A stretch of 13,894 nt of DNA from Candidatus Brocadia sp. (GTDB lineage: Bacteria; Planctomycetota; Brocadiia; Brocadiales; Brocadiaceae). The notes beneath the pieces were generated by a model. The model did no database searches. It was not told the DNA's origin and saw only the letters and a program-made list of their open reading frames with translations. This document shows, piece after piece, positions 1-7,975 of this stretch. How positions within the stretch are numbered: the stretch's first letter is position 1; the number at the start of each line of letters is the position of its first letter. A program made the translations under genes and the position numbers. The stretch covers positions 1-13,894 of the forward strand of contig JAUQXU010000189.1 in NCBI GenBank assembly GCA_030837935.1, read 5' to 3'.

Positions 1-291
1 GATTTCGAGGTTCCTTTGATGGGAGGACTCTATTTGACAACCTATAATCAAGAACTGGAAAATTATTTTATCATAGGGGAAGAGATCGACTGCTATCGGA
101 ATGAAATGGAATTACTTTCAAAATTATACTATTACACAACACATCCAGACATTGCCCTCAAAATTGGAGCATCGGGAAGGAGAAGATGTCTGCAAGATCA
201 TACCTGGGTTATTCGATTTAAAACCATTTTTACCTGCGTTGGTCTTTCAGACTTTACCTCAGAGACAAGTCAAAGACGGAGACAAGCATAA
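1..291 (+). CDS. C-terminal fragment of a CgeB-like glycosyltransferase (5' end outside window)
   Basis: The reading frame is open from the first base and ends at a TAA (289-291), so the gene starts upstream of the window. The visible residues match the C-terminal part of the Glyco_trans_1_2/CgeB group: an FEVPLMGGLYLTTY segment, then a pGEE-like stretch (FIIGEEIDCYRN), a helix, and the closing GRRR...HTW..R motif. In this family that region forms the nucleotide-sugar side of a GT-B fold enzyme, which transfers a sugar from an NDP donor. The acceptor cannot be read from the fragment. It lies 5 bp before wecB on the same strand, which suggests one glycan operon. The last 15 or so residues are basic and unconserved. 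The domain family is fairly sure; the specific role is unknown. Confidence 0.75.
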   Translation, partial: DFEVPLMGGLYLTTYNQELENYFIIGEEIDCYRNEMELLSKLYYYTTHPDIALKIGASGRRRCLQDHTWVIRFKTIFTCVGLSDFTSETSQRRRQA

Positions 292-296
292 AAGTC

Positions 297-1466
297 ATGA
301 TTAAAATAATGAGCGTTTTTGGCACGCGCCCCGAGGCTATTAAACTTGCACCGGTAATTAAAGAACTACAGCAATATCCAGGCGTCATAAAAAGTATCGT
401 TACTGTTACCGCACAACACCGTCAGATGCTCGATAGCGTTCTGAATGTCTTCGCAATAGAACCAGATCACGATTTGAACATCATGGGTAAAAATCAAGGG
501 CTATCCGATATAACGTGCAAAGTATTAAAAAGCATAGAGGCAATTTATGAAAAAGAGCAACCGGATCTGGTTTTGGTACAGGGTGACACAACTACTGTTT
601 TTGCAGCCTCACTGGCCGCATATTACCAACGCATTCCCGTGGGACACGTAGAGGCAGGATTACGATCACATAATAAGCACCACCCTTTCCCGGAAGAAAT
701 AAATCGATGTCTTACCAGCATCATGGCGCATCTCCACTTTACTCCAACTCATGATTCAAAAACAAATTTATTAAACGAAGGAGTGCGTGAAGACTCTATT
801 TATGTAACAGGCAATACTGTTATAGATGCCTTACTGGATGTTGCAGCACGAGATTTCAAATTTGACAATGATTTGCTCAACGACATTAAGGGTAGAATGG
901 TATTAATCACCGCCCACCGACGAGAAAACTTTGGGAAACCATTCAGCAATATCTGTGATGCAATCCTAACGTTAGCTCATAAATACCCAGATATTACTTT
1001 TGTATACCCTGTCCATCTTAATCCAAACGTCAGGAATGTTGTGTATCCCATCCTAGGAAATGTTTCAAACATCATACTCCTTGAACCATTAGAATACATA
1101 TCTTTCGTTCACTTAATGAAACGAGCCTATATTATTTTAACCGACTCTGGCGGTATTCAGGAAGAAGCCCCTTCCATAAATAAACCTGTCCTGATACTCC
1201 GCGAGGTAACGGAACGTCCTGAGGCCGTAAGGGCAGGAAGCGCAAAGTTAGTGGGTACACATCCCGAGTCTATTATTACAGAAACAACTCGCTTGCTAGA
1301 AAATACAAAAGAATATACTCGAATGGCTCACATTCCAAATCCATTCGGTGATGGACATGCAGCTCAACGTATTGTCACCCTCATTAAACATAAACTAATT
1401 CAAAATAAAGATACCGCCACAAATATGATCAGTAATTATTTATGCAGAGAATCGGAGGTGAGGTAA
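297..1466 (+). CDS. wecB: UDP-N-acetylglucosamine 2-epimerase (non-hydrolysing)
   Basis: This cytoplasmic enzyme interconverts UDP-GlcNAc and UDP-ManNAc, a precursor for surface glycans and for ManNAc(A)-containing protein glycans. At 389 aa it is a normal family length. Visible family motifs are FGTRPEAIK (residues 8-16), QGDTTT (95-100, containing the Asp equivalent to E. coli D95), HVEAGLR (117-123), PFPEEINR (131-138), TAHRREN (205-211, with the catalytic-region His), DSGGIQEEAP (283-292) and TERPEA (305-310). No key residue is missing. The start at 297 gives MIKIMSVFGTRPEA; the ATG at 309 is the alternative, and there is only a weak, distant Shine-Dalgarno for either, consistent with translational coupling to the gene ending 5 bp upstream. 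A methyltransferase follows after 3 bp. Very confident on family. Confidence 0.95.
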   Translation: MIKIMSVFGTRPEAIKLAPVIKELQQYPGVIKSIVTVTAQHRQMLDSVLNVFAIEPDHDLNIMGKNQGLSDITCKVLKSIEAIYEKEQPDLVLVQGDTTTVFAASLAAYYQRIPVGHVEAGLRSHNKHHPFPEEINRCLTSIMAHLHFTPTHDSKTNLLNEGVREDSIYVTGNTVIDALLDVAARDFKFDNDLLNDIKGRMVLITAHRRENFGKPFSNICDAILTLAHKYPDITFVYPVHLNPNVRNVVYPILGNVSNIILLEPLEYISFVHLMKRAYIILTDSGGIQEEAPSINKPVLILREVTERPEAVRAGSAKLVGTHPESIITETTRLLENTKEYTRMAHIPNPFGDGHAAQRIVTLIKHKLIQNKDTATNMISNYLCRESEVR

Positions 1467-1469
1467 ATA

Positions 1470-2243
1470 ATGAGAGATTGTGAGTTGACAATAGCTATGA
1501 ACGAATATCACAAATATCTGCGGCAAAGCAGGTCTCCGCTTCTACACCACCCTCGTTTTTCTTTTTACCTTGAAGACCTTACCCGATACCTAAGTATGCC
1601 AACACATGAGAATCGGATCAGCCTGTGGCCTTGCCTTGACGACAAAACTGATAATACCTCCTTTGACAAATATTACTTCTATCAAGATACATGGGTTGCA
1701 CGCAAAATATTTGAAATACATCCTAAATACATTGTAGATGCAGGATCCACTGCATTGCTTGTCGGAGTCATCTCCCAATTCGTCCCCACTATCAGTGTTG
1801 ACGTGAGACCTCTGCCTGTCTCACTGCGTGGTCTTACCTGCATACGTGCTTCCATTACGGAATTACCATTTAAAAAACGTACCGTTGAACTTCTGAGCAG
1901 CATGAGTGTAATTGAACATGTCGGACTGGGACGCTATGGGGACAATTTGGATACCCAAGGAAGCGTCAATGCATTCAAAGAGGTCTCGCGGGTAATCAAA
2001 CCTGGTGGACATTTTCTGTTCAGCATTCCAGTGAGCCACACGCCAGGACTATCCTTCAACGCCCATAGAATCTTCAGCAAACAGCAGATTTTAATCCTCT
2101 TGCCTGACTTTGTCTTACAAGACGAAGTGTTCCTCTTTCCTGAGCCAGATAGCGAAACAAAGGTAGCCCAATTGAAGGATTTTCAGTACTGTGTCTGGTG
2201 TGCTCATATGGTAAAAGTAACTGACCAAATGGTAACAGCTTAG
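1470..2243 (+). CDS. DUF268-type SAM-dependent methyltransferase
   Basis: A 257-aa protein with a Rossmann-like class I methyltransferase core: IVDAGST (residues 88-94) sits where the SAM-binding glycine-rich motif I belongs, DVRP (111-114) fits the acidic ribose-binding position, and IEHVGLGRYGD (148-158), VIKPGG (175-180) and FNAHRIFS (196-203) are typical of the DUF268 group. This group usually occurs in polysaccharide and glycan clusters, so methylation of a sugar is a plausible but unproven role. The first 70 or so residues are outside the core. GGAGG at 1454-1458 supports the ATG at 1470 with an 11-nt spacer; ATG 1497 is an in-frame alternative. It starts 3 bp after the wecB stop. No canonical terminator is visible after it. 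Confidence 0.8.
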   Translation: MRDCELTIAMNEYHKYLRQSRSPLLHHPRFSFYLEDLTRYLSMPTHENRISLWPCLDDKTDNTSFDKYYFYQDTWVARKIFEIHPKYIVDAGSTALLVGVISQFVPTISVDVRPLPVSLRGLTCIRASITELPFKKRTVELLSSMSVIEHVGLGRYGDNLDTQGSVNAFKEVSRVIKPGGHFLFSIPVSHTPGLSFNAHRIFSKQQILILLPDFVLQDEVFLFPEPDSETKVAQLKDFQYCVWCAHMVKVTDQMVTA

Positions 2244-2632
2244 TAATTTAGAACGCGTCTTTTAGCTCTTCCCCATCTTTACACTTCATATCGGAAATAT
2301 GTGTGTAACATTCCATCCTGTAAAGAGGCAAACCATAACATATAAGGTTGGATTATCACCAAATGGTTGTTTGCTAAGTAAAATCCAACAAATCAAAATG
2401 TACAAAAATGAATCATGTTTTATACAAAGTTATACATTAATGAATTTGTCAAATAGTAAACTCATATTTCCTTCAACGCAAATATTGAAAACGCAAATAC
2501 TTATAATTTATTATTTCTGATCCAACGTAAATCAATTGAGGTATAGCATTTGCTTTAAATTTTGCCTTTTAGACAGAAACAACAAATTTTAACATACGTG
2601 GCTCATAATAAATAAGAATAAGTAAAGGTAAG
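2244..2632. other. AT-rich stretch with no credible gene
   Basis: About 390 bp between the methyltransferase and the first TPR glycosyltransferase. A 73-codon frame at 2299-2520 has no Shine-Dalgarno, no recognisable motif and low-complexity composition, so I do not call it. An 8-bp inverted repeat (GTTGGATT at 2347-2354, AATCCAAC at 2382-2389, 27-nt loop) and a short direct repeat ACGCAAATA near 2477-2501 are the only structures noticed. Promoter elements for the downstream gene are expected here, but none is convincing: a TATAAT-like hexamer near 2502 lacks a suitable -35. AAAGG at 2624-2628, 4 nt before ATG 2633, is the ribosome binding site of the next gene. Confidence 0.5.
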
Positions 2633-4078
2633 ATGAATAACCTGCAGAAGCAAAGAATTTCGGCCTGTATGATTGTAAAAAATGAAGAGGAACTTCTTCC
2701 AAACTGTTTAAACAGTATTAAAAATGTAGCCGATGAAGTGATTATCGTTGATACGGGATCTACCGACCATACGATAACTATTGCAAATAATTTTGGGGCG
2801 AAGATCTATCACCACCCTTGGAATGACAGTTTCAGCGAGGCAAGAAATCATTCTCTGAGTTATGCATCGGGAGATTGGATCCTCCAGATAGATGCTGATG
2901 AAGAACTAGAACAAGCGGACATTCCAAAGTTACAATCTGCTATAAATAATCCTCGATATAATGGAATTATTGTGGCAATCCATAGTACTATAAAGGACAA
3001 CGTCCATAAATTTTATAATACACGAATTTTCCGACGTGGCAAGGGATTCTACAAAGATATTATTCACGAACAAATCATTACGGAAGGTGAAAGATTGCCA
3101 ACAGAAATACGACTTTATCATCATGGATATAACCTCGACGAGAAAAGAATGCAGATAAAGTGGGAACGGACTACTCGCTTACTCAAAAAACAAATTGAGC
3201 AAAACAAATCTAATAGTTTCGCATGGTTTAATCTCATAAGAAATTATCGTTCACAAGGGCTCTTTCAAGATGGTATCAATGCAGGAGAGGAAGCACTTAA
3301 GATAATAACACTTAATCCATGCTCAAAAAATACAGGAAGGAATGATAACACCCAGCACTACGCAATGATTACTTATGAAACAGCACATTGTTACCTCCAC
3401 CAAGAAGACTTCGTAAGAGCAAGGGAATTATGCGATACCACCTTGTCAATATTAAAAGAATCAGGAATAACATCTGAAAATGTCGATATTACTTTTACCC
3501 TTGCCTGTACCTATCTGAAAGAAGGCAGTTATAAAAGAGCAATCGATTATTTTAAACGCTTTCTATCACTACGAGAATGGTATCTTAAGAATATGGACAC
3601 AAATTCCCTGATGATCGATACCCTCGGATATGATTATGCAGCACATAATGGAATGGGTTATTGCTTTGGAAATTTGGGGCAGTGGGAGACATCAATAAAT
3701 CATTTACAAAAGGCCATATCTTGCAACCCTAAATATCTTACTGCCTACAGGAACCTTGCGTCTTATTATTCAAGTATTGAAAGCTATAATAACGCTACTA
3801 ATATCCTTTTGAAAGCCATTTCTGAAGGTATTGCAGATGATGAAGTACTTTTGAGACTAGGAGAGTTATATATACACCAAAAAGTCTATGAAAAGGCCAC
3901 ACCATATCTCGAGGAATATTTAAAGAAACACCCCGAAAATAAAAGTATCTTATTAAAGCTTGCCTGGTTGTATGAAAAGTCAGGTCATCTGGAAGCAGCA
4001 TTGCTAGGATACAGATCTGTAAGAGCTGGAAGCGAATCACACGAAGGTCGATTTCGTAGGGAAAACAATCCGTTGTAA
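2633..4078 (+). CDS. GT2 glycosyltransferase with C-terminal TPR repeats, copy 1
   Basis: Residues 9-165 form a GT-A fold domain of the WaaE/beta-4-glucosyltransferase-like GT2 group: ISACMIVKNEE (9-19), VDTGSTD (39-45), the metal-binding DAD (87-89) in QIDADEE, RIFRRG (131-136) and an IHEQ segment (144-147). About seven TPR-like helical pairs follow (residues 195-465). The bacteriocin S-glycosyltransferase SunS shares this GT-A plus TPR-like layout, so a peptide or protein acceptor is plausible. It is the first and most divergent of three tandem paralogues, has about three fewer repeats than the others, and ends in a short charged tail (RAGSESHEGRFRRENNPL) the others lack. No signal peptide or membrane segment is seen, so it is probably cytoplasmic. 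Family sure; substrate inferred. Confidence 0.88.
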   Translation: MNNLQKQRISACMIVKNEEELLPNCLNSIKNVADEVIIVDTGSTDHTITIANNFGAKIYHHPWNDSFSEARNHSLSYASGDWILQIDADEELEQADIPKLQSAINNPRYNGIIVAIHSTIKDNVHKFYNTRIFRRGKGFYKDIIHEQIITEGERLPTEIRLYHHGYNLDEKRMQIKWERTTRLLKKQIEQNKSNSFAWFNLIRNYRSQGLFQDGINAGEEALKIITLNPCSKNTGRNDNTQHYAMITYETAHCYLHQEDFVRARELCDTTLSILKESGITSENVDITFTLACTYLKEGSYKRAIDYFKRFLSLREWYLKNMDTNSLMIDTLGYDYAAHNGMGYCFGNLGQWETSINHLQKAISCNPKYLTAYRNLASYYSSIESYNNATNILLKAISEGIADDEVLLRLGELYIHQKVYEKATPYLEEYLKKHPENKSILLKLAWLYEKSGHLEAALLGYRSVRAGSESHEGRFRRENNPL

Positions 4079-4114
4079 ATTCAATTTATAATGATATTAA
4101 AATAAAAATTACCA

Positions 4115-5854
4115 ATGAGTGAACATCCCGCAATACAAAAGAATGGCAGGACAACACTTTCTGCCTGTATGATTGTGAAAAATGAAGAGAAATTTCTCGC
4201 CCAGTGTTTGCGAAGTATTAAAAATGCTGTGGATGAGATTATTATTGTCGATACCGGTTCAACTGACAGAACGGTTGATATTGCGCAATCTTTTGACGCA
4301 AAAGTATACAGGCATCCGTGGAAGAACAGTTTTAGTGAGGCACGAAATCACTCTTTGAGCTATGCTGCATGCGATTGGATTCTACAAATCGATGCAGACG
4401 AAGCGCTTGAACAGGCTGATATCCCCCTTTTACATAAATTGATAACTACCGACTCACACAATGCCATTTTTGTTGCCATATATAGTGAACTCCCAGGAGG
4501 GCAGGCAAAACACTACTTTCAAAGAATTTTCCGCAGAGGAAAAGCTCATTTCGAGGGAATTGTACACAATCAGCTTATATTTGAGGGTAAAGCACTTGAA
4601 TCTGAGATAAGGTTTTATCACTATGGATACAATTTATCCGATCGCGATATGGAAAGAAAATATAAAAGAACAGGGGCTTTGCTAAGGCAGCAACTCGCAG
4701 AAAATCCCAACAATATCTTTACTATGGCGAACCTAATTCGCAATTACAGAAATGAACATAACTTTGACAAGGTTATTGAATTGGGAGAAAAGGGATTAAA
4801 CATATCCGTATCACAGACAGACCTTGTTTCTAAAAATCAAAGGCAAAGAATATCAATTGATCTTGCACACGCCTTATTAAATACAAATCAAGCAGATAGA
4901 GCTGAAGAAGTCTGTAAAGAAACACTGAAGGAAAAACCTGACTCCTTCGATATTTTAATTGTCCTTGGCGAAATAATGCTGAAAAAGAGTGCTTTCAACG
5001 ATGCATTATATTATTTTAAAAAATATCTGATTTTAAAGGAAAAGGAAAATAAAGAGCCTTCTTTTAATGTGCTGTCTGCTGATTTTTATTATTATGAACC
5101 TAGTACCTATAACAATATTGGTGACTGTTACAAACATCTTGGACTTATACATGAGGCAGAAGTAGCTTATAAGAAAGCTATTGAACGAAACAATAAAGAA
5201 CCCCTCTATTATTCGAATCTCGTTAATTTATATATTTCTCAGAATCGGTTACAAGAGGCACAAGATTTAACTTATACCGTTATAAAATCTGGTATTGCTG
5301 ATCATTTGACATACCTATTATTGGGGAAAATGTTTATCACACAAGGAAATACCAACGACGCTATCAATGCTTTTCACCAATCTATACAGATGGATAATAA
5401 AAATACAACTGCACACACCTATTTGATAAACCTATTAATACAGGACAATCAACTGGAAAAGGCAAAAAAAGTATTAACAGAAATAATTTCTTTTTACCCA
5501 GACGACCTGAAACTCAAATGTCTTACAGAAAAAATTCATTATAAATGTGGAAATAAAGAGAGCGCTCTTAATTTTATCCAGAGCATATTAACATCCATTC
5601 CGTCAGACAAGAGATTGTATCTCGATCTAGGGGATCTCTGCATCGAAATGGAGGAATACGCTACAGCCATTGAAGTGTTAGAAAGATATCTCACCACTTC
5701 CCAAGGTATTGAAGCAATGGTCATTGCAAGTATTGCTACTTGTTACGCCAAACTAGGCAAACTGGAATCCGCCATATTCGGATTTCAGACAGCTCTTAAA
5801 TTAGACCCTAACTGTAATTGTGCGCTACATAATCTTGCTATCTTAAAAAATTAA
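4115..5854 (+). CDS. GT2 glycosyltransferase with C-terminal TPR repeats, copy 2
   Basis: A 579-aa protein with the same layout as its neighbours. The GT-A domain carries LSACMIVKNEE (15-25), VDTGSTDRT (45-53), the DxD motif DAD (93-95), RIFRRGK (137-143) and IVHNQ (149-153). About ten TPR-like units run from residue 200 to the end, each with the A/G-Y-L pattern of helix A and a helix-B AL..F/Y pattern; the last reads IATCYAKLGKLESA. The catalytic half is about 85% identical by eye to copy 3, the TPR half far less. It begins 36 bp after copy 1, and the gap is almost pure A/T with no Shine-Dalgarno before ATG 4115, which is unusual here: translation may rely on coupling or on an unstructured AU-rich leader. 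Where copy 1 has His-Glu, this copy has His-Asn (151-152). Likely cytoplasmic; flagellin is the leading candidate acceptor by context only. Confidence 0.9.
   Translation: MSEHPAIQKNGRTTLSACMIVKNEEKFLAQCLRSIKNAVDEIIIVDTGSTDRTVDIAQSFDAKVYRHPWKNSFSEARNHSLSYAACDWILQIDADEALEQADIPLLHKLITTDSHNAIFVAIYSELPGGQAKHYFQRIFRRGKAHFEGIVHNQLIFEGKALESEIRFYHYGYNLSDRDMERKYKRTGALLRQQLAENPNNIFTMANLIRNYRNEHNFDKVIELGEKGLNISVSQTDLVSKNQRQRISIDLAHALLNTNQADRAEEVCKETLKEKPDSFDILIVLGEIMLKKSAFNDALYYFKKYLILKEKENKEPSFNVLSADFYYYEPSTYNNIGDCYKHLGLIHEAEVAYKKAIERNNKEPLYYSNLVNLYISQNRLQEAQDLTYTVIKSGIADHLTYLLLGKMFITQGNTNDAINAFHQSIQMDNKNTTAHTYLINLLIQDNQLEKAKKVLTEIISFYPDDLKLKCLTEKIHYKCGNKESALNFIQSILTSIPSDKRLYLDLGDLCIEMEEYATAIEVLERYLTTSQGIEAMVIASIATCYAKLGKLESAIFGFQTALKLDPNCNCALHNLAILKN
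4157..4792 (+). repeat. Diverged tandem duplication, unit A (catalytic half of copy 2)
   Basis: This coding block matches 6045-6680 over about 212 codons with roughly 32 amino-acid differences counted by eye, that is about 85% identity, and recognisable DNA similarity. It is a direct repeat 1.9 kb from its partner and a potential substrate for homologous recombination that would fuse or delete the copies. Similarity continues downstream through the TPR half but falls clearly. Confidence 0.75.
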
Positions 5855-5996
5855 CGCATATGAATAAGTTTATTCTTGATTACAGAAATGTATTTCATTC
5901 TTAACACAAACAAGCACAAGCTATCGAGATATGAAATATATAAAATACCCGTATATCTGTAAATATTTATACCTTAATTAACGAGGTTGGCACACA

Positions 5997-7760
5997 ATGA
6001 CAATCACAAACCATCTCACTGCATCAAACAACGTCAGACCTACGCTTTCCGCCTGTATGATCGTTAAAAACGAAGAGAAATTTTTATTCCAATGCTTAGA
6101 AAGCATTAAAAATGCTGTGGATGAAATTATCATTGTTGATACTGGTTCTACAGATAGGACAGTCGAGATTGCTCAATCTTCTGGTGCAAAAGTATACCAT
6201 CATCCATGGAAGAACAGTTTTAGTGAAGCACGAAATCATTCCCTGAGCTATGCAAGTTGTGATTGGGTGCTACAAATCGATGCAGATGAGGCACTTGAAC
6301 AAGCGGACATCCCCCTTTTACACAAATTACTAACCGATGACTCATATAATGCCATATTTGTCGCCATATACAGCGAACTCCCTGGCGGAAGATCAAAACA
6401 CTATTACACAAGAGTATTTCGCAGGGGAAAGGCCCATTACGCGGGAATTGTGCACAATCAACTTATTTTCGAAGGTAAGGCATTCCAATCTGAAATCAAA
6501 TTCTATCATTATGGATATAATTTATCCGAACAAGAAATGCAAAACAAATATAAAAGGACAGGAGATCTACTAAGGCGTCAACTTGCAGAAAATCCTAACA
6601 ATATTTTTGTTATAACAAATCTTATTCGAAACTACAGAAATGAATATAATTTTGATAAGGTCATTGAATTAGGAGAAAAGGGATTAAGCCTATCTGCATC
6701 GCAAACAGACTTTGACTCTAAAAACCACAGGCAAAGAATATACATTGACCTCGTATATGCCTTTGTAAATACAAACCAACTGGACATGGCTGAAGAAACC
6801 TGTAGCGATGCAATTAAGGAACATCCAGATTCACTCGATATTCTATTCGTTATGGGAGAAATATTGTTGAAAAAAGAGGCATTCAATGATGCCTTACATT
6901 ATTTTAAGAAATACCTTATTATAAAAGATAGAGAAACCAGACAACCCTCATTTAATCTGTCTATTGTTGATTCTTATTATTACGAACACAGGGCGTATGA
7001 CAATATTGGTGTATGTTACGAGGGCTTGGGACTTATCAAAGAGGCTGAGATGGCTTATAAAAAGGCGATCGAATTAAATAATAAAGAACCCTTGTATTAC
7101 TCAAACCTTGCTCAACTTTATACCGCTCATAATCGTTTGGCTGAAGCAGAAAATATAGTTACTATTGCCATAAAACTGGGTATTACTAACGATTCTCTAT
7201 GTCTTTTGCGAGGAAAGATACAAACTATACAGAAGAAACCCCATGAAGCCATCGATACCCTTAAACAATTACTACAAAAAAACAACAAAAACATGCATGC
7301 ATACATATCGTTAATAAACCTATTAATCCAAACAAATCAGCTTAAAGAGGCAGAAGATGCTTTAAAGGCAATAATGTCTTCCAATCCGGATCATCTCGGA
7401 CTCAAATGCCTAATTGAAAGGTTAAAATACAAAAATGGCGATAAGAAAAGTGTCATTAAATTTATCCACAACATGCTAGAATCACCCCCTCCAAATAGTA
7501 GCGTATATTACTACCTTGGCAATCTTTGCATAGAAATAGAAGAATACAATATGGCCATTGAACTATTAGAAAGACACCTTAAAAACTCTCCCGATGATAT
7601 AACTGTTATCAGTAACATTGCTATTTGTTACGCTAGATTGGGTAAGCTGGAATCTGCCCTCATTGGGTTTCATGCGGCACTTAAATTAGACCGTACCTCT
7701 AGCTACGTCTTACAAAACATTACTGCTTTAAACAAAAGATTAGAGAATCGGATAAGTTAA
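5997..7760 (+). CDS. GT2 glycosyltransferase with C-terminal TPR repeats, copy 3
   Basis: A 587-aa paralogue of copy 2. GT-A motifs: LSACMIVKNEE (17-27), VDTGSTDRT (47-55), DAD (95-97), RVFRRGK (139-145) and IVHNQ (151-155). About ten TPR-like units fill the rest, ending with IAICYARLGKLESAL and a short basic tail (NKRLENRIS). GAGG at 5983-5986, 10 nt before the ATG, supports the start. A 142-bp AT-rich gap separates it from copy 2, so it may have its own promoter, although none is convincing. It is the gene immediately upstream of flagellin (263 bp), the position often taken by flagellin-modifying enzymes in other bacteria. No signal peptide or transmembrane helix is seen. Enzyme class is confident; the acceptor is inferred from location and from the TPR array. 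Confidence 0.9.
   Translation: MTITNHLTASNNVRPTLSACMIVKNEEKFLFQCLESIKNAVDEIIIVDTGSTDRTVEIAQSSGAKVYHHPWKNSFSEARNHSLSYASCDWVLQIDADEALEQADIPLLHKLLTDDSYNAIFVAIYSELPGGRSKHYYTRVFRRGKAHYAGIVHNQLIFEGKAFQSEIKFYHYGYNLSEQEMQNKYKRTGDLLRRQLAENPNNIFVITNLIRNYRNEYNFDKVIELGEKGLSLSASQTDFDSKNHRQRIYIDLVYAFVNTNQLDMAEETCSDAIKEHPDSLDILFVMGEILLKKEAFNDALHYFKKYLIIKDRETRQPSFNLSIVDSYYYEHRAYDNIGVCYEGLGLIKEAEMAYKKAIELNNKEPLYYSNLAQLYTAHNRLAEAENIVTIAIKLGITNDSLCLLRGKIQTIQKKPHEAIDTLKQLLQKNNKNMHAYISLINLLIQTNQLKEAEDALKAIMSSNPDHLGLKCLIERLKYKNGDKKSVIKFIHNMLESPPPNSSVYYYLGNLCIEIEEYNMAIELLERHLKNSPDDITVISNIAICYARLGKLESALIGFHAALKLDRTSSYVLQNITALNKRLENRIS
6045..6680 (+). repeat. Diverged tandem duplication, unit B (catalytic half of copy 3)
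   Basis: Partner of 4157-4792. The differences are mostly conservative (I/V, F/Y, D/E, K/R) and leave the DxD, HNQ and RRGK motifs unchanged, which suggests selection for the same catalytic chemistry since duplication. Confidence 0.75.
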
Positions 7761-7864
7761 ATTGAGAGATAGTGCAATCTGTATACAACTTATTTGAAGA
7801 AATATACAATAAAATCGGAAAACCATCCTTAACCCCTTTTATACAGTATTTTTGAAAAATTGAT

Positions 7865-7891
7865 TAAACTTCTTTAAACTCCTTCCGATAA
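7865..7891 (+). promoter_or_regulatory. Sigma-28 (FliA) promoter of flagellin
   Basis: TAAA at 7865-7868, a spacer of exactly 15 nt, and TCCGATAA at 7884-7891. The enterobacterial FliA consensus is TAAA-N15-GCCGATAA, so 11 of 12 positions match with ideal spacing. It lies about 130 bp upstream of the flagellin ATG, implying a long leader of roughly 120 nt. Confidence 0.88.
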
Positions 7892-7923
7892 TTGCGTCAG
7901 GTACCGTAAAAACGTTTAAAGAC

Positions 7924-7953
7924 TTGACTGGTCAGTCTCAGAATCACTGTATT
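7924..7953 (+). promoter_or_regulatory. Possible second, housekeeping-type promoter in the flagellin leader
   Basis: TTGACT (7924-7929), an 18-nt spacer and TGTATT (7948-7953) resemble a sigma-70 promoter. The -35 overlaps a small imperfect palindrome (GACT...AGTC at 7921-7937, one bulge) that could be an operator or an RNA hairpin. Weak: the -10 matches only four of six positions. Confidence 0.22.
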
Positions 7954-7975
7954 TTAGATAAAATAAACTAGTTTC

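Noticed and set aside
485..510. TCCGATAT octamer in wecB resembling a sigma-28 -10
   Set aside because: The nearest TAAA is only 12 nt upstream, the wrong spacing, and it lies inside wecB with no late gene downstream.
2299..2520. 73-codon frame in the gap before copy 1
   Set aside because: No Shine-Dalgarno, no recognisable motif, AT-driven composition and no conserved look; treated as non-coding.
4016..4100. Possible frameshift at the end of copy 1
   Set aside because: Reading the other frames past the last repeat does not restore the helix end seen in copies 2 and 3, so a real alternative C-terminus is more likely than an error.
5987..6002. TTGGCAC resembling a sigma-54 -24 element before copy 3
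   Set aside because: No GC or TTGC element at the -12 position, and it overlaps the ribosome binding region and start codon.
7761..7860. CTGTATA/TATACAG inverted repeat after copy 3
   Set aside because: Only 7 bp with a loop over 50 nt and no T-run; not credible as a terminator or operator.
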